NCBI GenBank assembly: GCA_003695215.1
Contig: RFIM01000125.1
Coordinates: 1-6,765, forward strand
DNA length: 6,765 nt
Reading direction: 5' to 3'
DNA from: Chloroflexota bacterium
GTDB lineage: Bacteria; Chloroflexota; Anaerolineae; Aggregatilineales; UBA2796
This document shows positions 1 through 4,879 of the stretch, one piece after another. The position numbers were made by a program, and so were the translations under genes. Position 1 is the first letter of the stretch. Every line of letters starts with the position of its first letter. The notes beneath the pieces are model-generated. The model worked only from the letters and a program-made list of their open reading frames with translations. It was not told the origin of the DNA and did not search any database.

Positions 1-16
1 CGCTCAGCTGGCTCAT
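1..16 (-). CDS. Possible start of a further gene downstream of minE (partial)
   Basis: The end of minE reads ATGA on the minus strand: an ATG at 16-14 overlaps the minE TGA at 15-13 and opens a frame that leaves the window as M-S-Q-L-S. A 4-nt ATGA overlap is a common arrangement for translationally coupled operon genes, so the min operon may continue leftwards. No convincing ribosome-binding site is visible before it, and five codons cannot identify a product. In several bacteria a rodA/ftsW-type gene follows the min genes, but nothing here tests that. Confidence 0.3.
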
Positions 17-327
17 GCATCGTCAGCCGCGCTGCTCTCTGCGGTCGGCTCAACAGGCGCATTGTGTGGCGTGGCGCGCAGCAGCGGAATATCAGCGACT
101 AGCCAATTATCGCGTTGGCGCTGCTCAAGGTTGATCTCGACTTTATCATGCGCGATCGGCACGTATTTTGAGATCACGGCAATGATCTCGTCTTTCATGC
201 GCTGGATGGTCTCAGGCGGCAGCTCGCTGCGATCCGTCACTAGCACTAACTGTAGGCGTTGCTTCGCCACGCTGCCGCTGCCCGTCTGATTGCGGCGCCC
301 TAACAGGCGTTCCCAAAAGCTACTCAT
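13..327 (-). CDS. minE: Cell division topological specificity factor MinE
   Basis: MinE is the activator of the MinD ATPase. It displaces MinC, drives MinD off the membrane and so confines division inhibition to the poles. The 104-residue product has the expected order: an N-terminal amphipathic membrane-targeting stretch (residues 2-12, with F4, W5, L8, L9 and R11-R12), the anti-MinCD segment (about 21-33, KQRLQLVLVTDR), then the dimerisation domain (about 39-82) with the family signature KDEIIAVISKYV and NLEQRQRDN. It is slightly longer than E. coli MinE (88 aa) because of a low-complexity Ala/Pro/Glu/Asp tail after about residue 85. The ATG lies 8 nt downstream of a GGGAG ribosome-binding site, and the gene start overlaps the minD stop by 8 nt, implying translational coupling. 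It is the third gene of minCDE. Identification is by recognisable sequence and operon context. Confidence 0.96.
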   Translation of the reverse strand: MSSFWERLLGRRNQTGSGSVAKQRLQLVLVTDRSELPPETIQRMKDEIIAVISKYVPIAHDKVEINLEQRQRDNWLVADIPLLRATPHNAPVEPTAESSAADDA

Positions 328-1195
328 CGAATGCGCTCCCTTGCCGCGCTCCAGCGCCTGTGAAAAGCCGTGTCAGCCGTTTGAAGAAGCCTTGTGAAGC
401 GTTGTGGTAAGTATGTGGCACGTTCTCGCCGAGCAAACGCCGCGCAATTTCTACAAATGCCTGCCCTGAGCGCGAATTCAGCTCGGGCAGCCCACGATTG
501 CCTGCGATCAAAACGCTCTCGTCTTCTGGCACCACGCCGATCAGCTCGATCGAGAGGATATCGGTCACATCGTCGGCCGAGAGCATCTCGCCGCGCTTGA
601 TCATCTCTGCCTTGACGCGATTGATGATCAAACGCGAAGGCGGGCGCTTCTCCAAAAGTTCGATCAGGCCGATGATCCGATCCGCATCGCGCACGGCTGA
701 GACTTCGGGATTGGTGACGATCAGGACTTCATCAGCAGGCGCCACAGCATTCTTAAAGCCGCGCTCGATGCCTGCTGGGCTATCTATCAGGATGAACTCG
801 AACTGAGAGCGCAACGCATCAGTGATGCGGATCATCTGCGCAGGACTGACGGCCGTCTTATCACGATTCTGGGCGGCAGGCAAGACGTACAGCTCAGGAT
901 AGGCCTTGTGGCGGATGAGCGCTTGCGCCAGCTGACAGCGCCCTTCGACTACATCTACGATGTCATTGACGATGCGATTCTCCACACCCAGGATCAGATC
1001 GAGGTTGCGCAGACCGATATCCGCATCGATGCAGACCACACGCTTACCTAAGCGCGCTAACGCCGCTGCGAGATTGGCAGTGACCGTCGTTTTGCCAACG
1101 CCGCCTTTGCCCGACGTAACAGTGATCACACGGCTAGCAGATTGTCTCGTCCCTGTTTGCAAGATGACCTCTCTTTTCAGGCTCAACCATTCCAC
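320..1195 (-). CDS. minD: Septum site-determining ATPase MinD
   Basis: MinD is a ParA/MinD-type ATPase that dimerises on the inner membrane with ATP, recruits MinC to block FtsZ assembly, and is released by MinE. In the longest frame (291 aa) the deviant Walker A motif SGKGGVGKTT is at 28-37, with signature lysine K30 and catalytic-site K35. The switch I stretch DADIGLRNLD is at 57-66 and the Walker B-like FILIDSPAG at 134-142. The C-terminal amphipathic membrane-targeting helix GFFKRLTRLF is at about 269-278. All key residues are present. The longest frame opens with GTG at 1195, overlapping minC by 13 nt, with only a badly spaced AGAGG before it. An in-frame TTG at 1162 (codon 12) has a good AGAGAGG site five bases upstream and gives a 280-residue protein starting nearer the usual position before the Walker A motif, so 1162 may be the real start. 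Confidence 0.96.
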   Translation of the reverse strand: MEWLSLKREVILQTGTRQSASRVITVTSGKGGVGKTTVTANLAAALARLGKRVVCIDADIGLRNLDLILGVENRIVNDIVDVVEGRCQLAQALIRHKAYPELYVLPAAQNRDKTAVSPAQMIRITDALRSQFEFILIDSPAGIERGFKNAVAPADEVLIVTNPEVSAVRDADRIIGLIELLEKRPPSRLIINRVKAEMIKRGEMLSADDVTDILSIELIGVVPEDESVLIAGNRGLPELNSRSGQAFVEIARRLLGENVPHTYHNASQGFFKRLTRLFTGAGARQGSAFDE

Positions 1196-1875
1196 GCCTC
1201 TGCAACAATTCGCCCTTGCCGCACAAAAGCGATCTCAGGCTTCGGCTTGCGTCGTCGGTCAGGCGGTGAGACCGTGATGTAGCCGGCGATACGCAGTTGC
1301 GTGGGCGCTAAGTCGAGCGCGCAGACGAAGGCGCTCTCATCGCCGTTGGCGCCAGCGTGGACTGTGCCACGCAGTTTGCCCCAGACGATCACATTGCCGC
1401 CTGCCACAATTTCCGCGCCTGGATTGACATCGCCGATCACGACCACGCTGCCGCCATAGCGCACTGTCCGCCCGCTGCGCAAAGTTCGATTGACCAAAAT
1501 TGCTGCTGTGCCTGTCTCCTCAGAGCTGATCTCCGGCACTTCCAATTGACCGCCATCAGCGACTAGAGACGTCTCTAAGCCCATGTTGCGCGCCGTGCTT
1601 TGCGTTGTGGCGCTGCTGCTGATGACTGCCCAGAGCGTGATGCCGCGTTTGCTCAGCATCAGGCGCAGGCTATCCAGCTCGTGCGGCAAGACTGGGCGCT
1701 CGCCAACGTTCAGGGCGATTCGCGCTTGGGCGCCGCTGAAAAAGGTGCGGTTCTCATCGATGCGCGCGGCCAGGCGCGTCACCAAATCGCTCCACTCATT
1801 GTCGCTGGCTTTCAGCGTCAGCATCAGCCCTTCACGGATGCCTTTAATTGTAATCGAGTCGTCTTTGACGGTCAT
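1183..1875 (-). CDS. minC: Septum site-determining protein MinC
   Basis: MinC is the FtsZ polymerisation inhibitor recruited to the membrane by MinD. The 230-residue product has the two-domain layout of the family. An N-terminal alpha/beta domain (about 6-105, ITIKGIREGLMLTL through ERPVLPHELDSLRLML) is the FtsZ-inhibitory part. A C-terminal right-handed beta-helix (about 130-202) carries the conserved run RSGRTVRYGGSVVVIGDVNPGAE and GGNVIVWGKLRGTVHAG. The MinD-binding RSGQ motif known from E. coli MinC reads RSGR here (133-136). The length matches the family. A Pro/Arg/Lys-rich linker (204-212) precedes a short C-terminal strand. No clear Shine-Dalgarno lies before the ATG, although the frame and conserved start are sensible. 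It is the first gene of minCDE and is preceded by a candidate promoter at 1924-1952. Confidence 0.95.
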   Translation of the reverse strand: MTVKDDSITIKGIREGLMLTLKASDNEWSDLVTRLAARIDENRTFFSGAQARIALNVGERPVLPHELDSLRLMLSKRGITLWAVISSSATTQSTARNMGLETSLVADGGQLEVPEISSEETGTAAILVNRTLRSGRTVRYGGSVVVIGDVNPGAEIVAGGNVIVWGKLRGTVHAGANGDESAFVCALDLAPTQLRIAGYITVSPPDRRRKPKPEIAFVRQGRIVAEAWNG

Positions 1876-1923
1876 GTAATGCGTTTGAGAATTCGAACAG
1901 CTTGCCCGATTGCTATGCCATCA

Positions 1924-1952
1924 ATCCTATCACGTTCTCACAAGCTGCACAA
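1924..1952 (-). promoter_or_regulatory. Candidate sigma-70-type promoter of minCDE
   Basis: Reading the minus strand, TTGTGC (1952-1947) and TAGGAT (1929-1924) are separated by exactly 17 bp. They match the -35 and -10 consensus at 3/6 and 4/6 positions. Transcription would begin near 1917, leaving a leader of about 40 nt before the minC ATG at 1875. The spacing and position are good and the hexamers are mediocre, so this is a plausible candidate only. Confidence 0.4.
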
Positions 1953-2072
1953 TTGGGCGCCCAGGCGCTCTGAAGGGCGCAAAAAATAATCAGAGTGAAT
2001 CGATCTTGTAAAAAACTTGAAAAAATCGCTCCGCGGGCTGGCTGTAGTAAATGATTGTGTAGCAGGATATTC

Positions 2073-2078
2073 TAAAAT
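2073..2078 (+). promoter_or_regulatory. Candidate -10 box for the WXG100 gene
   Basis: TAAAAT matches the TATAAT consensus at 5/6 and sits 34 bp before the ATG at 2113, so a start near 2085 would give a leader of about 28 nt carrying the ribosome-binding site. No recognisable -35 hexamer lies 16-18 bp upstream. Two A6 tracts at 2010-2015 and 2020-2025, exactly 10 bp apart, lie upstream and could act as an A-rich UP-like or bent-DNA element. An overlapping alternative -10 is TATTCT at 2068-2073. Confidence 0.35.
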
Positions 2079-2097
2079 TGAGATGAGGTGCTTTTAC

Positions 2098-2105
2098 AAG
2101 AAGGG
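2098..2105 (+). promoter_or_regulatory. Ribosome-binding site that sets the WXG100 gene start
   Basis: AAGAAGGG ends 7 nt before the ATG at 2113. This is the strongest Shine-Dalgarno in the region. It favours that ATG over the TTG at 2017, which would add 32 residues unlike any WXG100 protein and would place the candidate -10 box inside the coding sequence. Confidence 0.75.
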
Positions 2106-2112
2106 AACAGCT

Positions 2113-3198
2113 ATGAGTGCGCCACGAATCCAAGCAGATTACGATAGTTTAAGCACAATCGCTAAGCATTTTGCTGCAAAGGCGCAGGATACTCACAACC
2201 TAATCTGTGTTGTGCAGCGCTGCGTCGACGATCTGCAGCGCGGCGGCTGGATCGGCAAGGGCGCTGACCGATTCTATGCTGAGATGCAGAATGTGGTCTC
2301 GCCTGCGATGCAACGGCTGCGCAATGCGCTGGATGATGCCAGCAGTGCCACAACGCGCATCGCACAAACGCTAGCGCAGCATGAACGCGAGGCGGGCATG
2401 CTCTTTGCTGGCGATGTTGCTGTGGCAGGTGGTGGGGCTGTCGGTGTCGGAGCAGGCGGCGGCATCCTCGGCGGCGCAGCGCAATTTTTACGCGACCTAT
2501 TTCAAGGTGGGCGCGATCCGCGCAATGGTTTTATTAAATCGCTCAATACGATTGTTGGCTCAGGGCTAGGTGAACTTGCTGGCGAAGCATCAAAGAACTT
2601 CATCAAGCACGGCAGCAAAGCCTTCAAAAATGTGGTGGGGGCTGTAGGCGGTGGTGTAGCTAGCGGCGTTGTCGACCTCGCCTTCGCATACTTGAATGGC
2701 TCAAAAATTGACGGCGATGTTATATTCGATCAACTGGCCAGCGGCGTCGTTCAAGGCTTAATTGGTCTGAATCCAGCAGGGAGGGCGGTTTTGCTTGCGG
2801 ATGCAGGCATTCAGATAGTCGGGCAGGCTTTGGCACAAGGTGCAGCCAACAATGCCGAATGGCTTGCCTATGGCGATCTAGCACGTGCTGAGAGCATTCG
2901 TCAAACAGCAGGACGCCTATCTGCTGCGCTCGATAACCTGAGTCTTGATGGTCGGATTGATGGCATCGTCGGCGCTATTCGTAGTGGCGTCCAACAAGGC
3001 GACATCACAGTCGCTGCTAGCGGTGTTGCCAAAGAGATCGGGCGCTTTGCTCTTGGCTTAGTTAGTGCACCAGCAGAAGGGGCAATGCTGGCATTGCACA
3101 CAAGTGCGGGTATGGCGAAGCGCGCTGCAGATGTGCTCGGTAATATCGCTGATAACGTAGATCGCTTCGTCAGCGGCTTCTCTAAAATCCTATGGTAA
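2113..3198 (+). CDS. WXG100-like protein with a long glycine/alanine-rich hydrophobic C-terminal body
   Basis: This 361-residue protein has no function I can name. Residues 1-95 look like a WXG100/ESAT-6-type helical hairpin: a polar helix (about 7-42), the turn GGWIGKGADRF with W46-x-G48, then a second helix (about 52-93, YAEMQNVVSPAMQRLRNALDDA). WXG100 proteins are typically about 100 residues and are exported by type VII (ESX/Yuk) systems. Here about 265 more residues follow. They comprise a Gly/Ala/Val-rich stretch (100-125), several Gly- and Ala-rich hydrophobic helix-like segments (about 143-195 and 205-245), and a more polar end (250-361) finishing in ILW. There is no signal peptide, no recognisable toxin motif and no obvious YxxxD/E signal after the second helix. 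The start is fixed by a strong ribosome-binding site. A partner gene follows after 37 bp. GC is about 51% by hand count over 2521-2820, lower than its neighbours. Confidence 0.8.
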   Translation: MSAPRIQADYDSLSTIAKHFAAKAQDTHNLICVVQRCVDDLQRGGWIGKGADRFYAEMQNVVSPAMQRLRNALDDASSATTRIAQTLAQHEREAGMLFAGDVAVAGGGAVGVGAGGGILGGAAQFLRDLFQGGRDPRNGFIKSLNTIVGSGLGELAGEASKNFIKHGSKAFKNVVGAVGGGVASGVVDLAFAYLNGSKIDGDVIFDQLASGVVQGLIGLNPAGRAVLLADAGIQIVGQALAQGAANNAEWLAYGDLARAESIRQTAGRLSAALDNLSLDGRIDGIVGAIRSGVQQGDITVAASGVAKEIGRFALGLVSAPAEGAMLALHTSAGMAKRAADVLGNIADNVDRFVSGFSKILW

Positions 3199-3235
3199 AC
3201 TGAAACGTCGAGTCTGAAGAACGGAGATCCATCTG

Positions 3236-4039
3236 ATGACGAATCCAACTGATAGCACGCCTGAGCGTGTGCCAGCCATTCTGGTCGATCTGAGCGACTA
3301 TGAAGTGATTGCGATCCTGCGTCAGCTTGGCGCGCAGCGCCTGCCTGGCTTTGAGCCGACTGTGACGCTGGACGAGAACGTAGATGCCGCCATTCAGAGC
3401 GTCTTGCTGGCGCGCGGTTTGGCGACGATCACGGCCGAAGGCACGGTCGCTGTTGAAGACGGCATCCTGGCCATGGTTGGCGCAGGCACACTCTTTGGTG
3501 CGGCACTCTCGCTGACAGCAGTGGATGAGCAGAATCGCAGCGAGCAGCACTGGTTCTACATTGCGCCTGGCGTCACTGTCTACCACAGCACGATTTTGCC
3601 GCGCGTTCAGCGCTTCCAGACTGTGCCAGATAGCCTTTCGATGACGGTCATGTTGGCGCAACTGATGCGAATCGATCCGAACAGCACGGCCAAAGTCGAT
3701 AGTCAAGGCATCAGTATGCCGTTGAGCCTCTGGGAACGCATTGCAGAGCTGAATCGGGCAGGACAGCAGGCGGAATTAGCTCAGGAGTTGACCGAGATAG
3801 GCGTGCCTGCTGAGATCGTAGCTGCTGTGACGCAGCCTTCGCGGCGTATGGCCGTCTCGATGATTTATCCGCAGCCTGATGGCAGCGTGCAATCTGACTC
3901 GCTGATCGTGCTCAACGAAGCCAGTGGCTTCTGGCTAGCGCGCATCGTCGACGAGACAGTTGAGATGACGCCTGCTAATAGCCGTGAAGTGCTTGATGCC
4001 CTTGCCGATCTGATCACGCTGCGCGCACGCGCCGCTTGA
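3236..4039 (+). CDS. Conserved hypothetical protein, possibly an EspG-like type VII secretion chaperone
   Basis: This is a 267-residue soluble protein without signal peptide or membrane segments. It appears to have two halves of similar plan. In the first, a short strand and helix (13-37, ending LGAQRLPGF) precede a helix with AAIQSVLLARGLATI (51-65) and an aromatic strand pair (105-119, HWFYIAPGVTVYHS). In the second, helices (162-200) lead to strands (203-227), then GFWLARIVDETVEMTPA (231-247) and a final helix EVLDALADLI. The pattern of helix, 'LP', 'ARGL', then late strands, W, P and a closing amphipathic helix resembles EspG-family proteins, the cytosolic chaperones of ESX secretion substrates. 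That is a by-eye match and could be wrong. GGAG lies 9 nt before the ATG, and the gene is 37 bp downstream of the WXG100-type gene, probably in the same transcript. This pairing is the main support for a chaperone role. Confidence 0.5.
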   Translation: MTNPTDSTPERVPAILVDLSDYEVIAILRQLGAQRLPGFEPTVTLDENVDAAIQSVLLARGLATITAEGTVAVEDGILAMVGAGTLFGAALSLTAVDEQNRSEQHWFYIAPGVTVYHSTILPRVQRFQTVPDSLSMTVMLAQLMRIDPNSTAKVDSQGISMPLSLWERIAELNRAGQQAELAQELTEIGVPAEIVAAVTQPSRRMAVSMIYPQPDGSVQSDSLIVLNEASGFWLARIVDETVEMTPANSREVLDALADLITLRARAA

Positions 4040-4062
4040 GCAAGCGCTCTTTATCAAGCATG

Positions 4063-4096
4063 AGGACAGCTCTCAGATGTGCCTGAGAGCTGTCCT
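4063..4096 (+). terminator. Perfect 14-bp inverted repeat, probable terminator of the WXG100/EspG-like unit
   Basis: AGGACAGCTCTCAG (4063-4076) and its exact reverse complement (4083-4096) enclose a 6-nt loop, ATGTGC. The hairpin starts 23 bp after the stop at 4039 and precedes the next gene, which is where a terminator belongs. The downstream tract is poor (TTGCTCAC after the stem, which itself ends in CCT), so it is not a canonical intrinsic terminator. It could also protect the 3' end of the mRNA. An outer arm, GAGCAA at 4038-4043, can pair with TTGCTC at 4097-4102 across a 19-nt bulge. Confidence 0.6.
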
Positions 4097-4112
4097 TTGC
4101 TCACAAAATGGC

Positions 4113-4118
4113 TATACT
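4113..4118 (+). promoter_or_regulatory. Candidate -10 box for the MBL-fold/mazG unit
   Basis: TATACT matches the -10 consensus at 5/6 and lies just past the hairpin. A start near 4125 would give a leader of about 30 nt to the ATG at 4156. No good -35 hexamer is present, because the expected position falls in the right arm of the inverted repeat. If it is real, the ATG at 4108 upstream of it cannot be the translation start. Confidence 0.35.
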
Positions 4119-4155
4119 CAATCGGCGTGGACAGCTAGGCAAGATTCTTCACAGG

Positions 4156-4854
4156 ATGCACAGAATTCACGACGACATATATACCATTCAAGGGCTGCCT
4201 ATCGGGCGCGTATATGTGATCGCAGGCGCTGATGGCCTGACGCTGATCGATGCGAGCGTGGAAGGCGCTGAGCGGGCTATCGAGCGTGATTTGGCACGTG
4301 CGGGCTATAGCCTGCAGGCGATTCGGCGCATTCTGATCACGCATGCGCATCCTGATCACGTCGGCGCCTTAGCGGCGCTAGTCAGGGCGAGCGGCGCGCA
4401 AGTTTATGCGCACGCGCTCGAGGCGCCTATCATCCGCGGCCAGCAGCCTGTAGTTTACGCTGCAACTTACAAAGAGACAGCGCTAACGCGCCGCATCTCG
4501 GCCTTGATCGGTATTCGCGGCATGCCGCCGAGCCAAGTTGACCGCGAGATCGCCGAAGGTGAGGTGCTGCCTGAAGTCCTGCCTGATTTACAGGTGATCG
4601 CGGCGCCTGGTCATGCGCGCGGGCAGGTCGTTTTTTACTCGCCCGCGCGCAAACTGCTCTTCTGTGGCGACGCAATCGCGCGCTTTGGCAGGCTCAGCTT
4701 GCCGCTAGCGCAGTTCACACCTGATATGGCTGAGGCGAAGCGCAGCATCAAGAAATTAGCGACGCTCGAGATCGAGACGCTGTGTTTCGGTCATGGCGTG
4801 CCAATGAAGCGCCGCACAAGCGAACGGCTACGCGCCTTTGCTGCCACACTCTGA
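4156..4854 (+). CDS. Metallo-beta-lactamase-fold hydrolase
   Basis: This is a soluble binuclear-metal hydrolase of the MBL superfamily with unknown substrate. Numbered from the ATG at 4156 (232 aa), it shows the core signature HAHPDH with H63, H65, D67 and H68. These are followed by H153 (in APGHARG), D172 (in FCGDAI) and H213 (in FGHG), so all the expected metal ligands are present. The LIDAS strand end (D32 region) is the usual preceding motif. The architecture is that of the small glyoxalase-II-like/RNase-Z-like MBL proteins without extra domains. The frame is open upstream to an ATG at 4108 (248 aa). I prefer 4156 because the family normally begins near HDDIYTIQG, the 16 extra residues look non-homologous, and a -10-like box lies inside them. 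Neither ATG has a well-placed ribosome-binding site (AGG abuts the 4156 ATG). The mazG fusion follows after 25 bp, probably in the same operon. Confidence 0.88.
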   Translation: MHRIHDDIYTIQGLPIGRVYVIAGADGLTLIDASVEGAERAIERDLARAGYSLQAIRRILITHAHPDHVGALAALVRASGAQVYAHALEAPIIRGQQPVVYAATYKETALTRRISALIGIRGMPPSQVDREIAEGEVLPEVLPDLQVIAAPGHARGQVVFYSPARKLLFCGDAIARFGRLSLPLAQFTPDMAEAKRSIKKLATLEIETLCFGHGVPMKRRTSERLRAFAATL

Positions 4855-4879
4855 GATTTGTAGCGCTTGATGAGGTTCT

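Noticed and set aside
1886..1899. Overlapping palindromes GAATTC and TTCGAA in the minC leader as a possible operator
   Set aside because: They are six-base palindromes without a longer dyad or a repeat elsewhere, and are expected by chance.
1957..1980. Inverted repeat GCGCCC ... GGGCGC next to an A6 run, looking like a terminator
   Set aside because: The stem is only 6 bp with a 12-nt loop, and on neither strand is it followed by a T-run: the A6 would put the T's before the hairpin for minus-strand transcription. It lies between divergent genes where no terminator is needed.
1583..1989. Two plus-strand open frames of 98 and 129 codons across minC and its leader
   Set aside because: Both are antisense shadows of minC. 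The conserved MinC domains on the minus strand account for the sequence.
2017..2112. A 32-codon N-terminal extension of the WXG100-type gene from a TTG at 2017
   Set aside because: It has no ribosome-binding site, it would swallow the candidate -10 box, and the residues are unlike WXG100 heads. The ATG at 2113 has a strong AAGAAGGG at the right distance.
3182..3706. A 174-codon open frame on the minus strand opposite the EspG-like gene
   Set aside because: It is antisense to a well-supported gene, with composition typical of a reverse-complement shadow (rich in Arg, Gln, His), no ribosome-binding site and no recognisable family.
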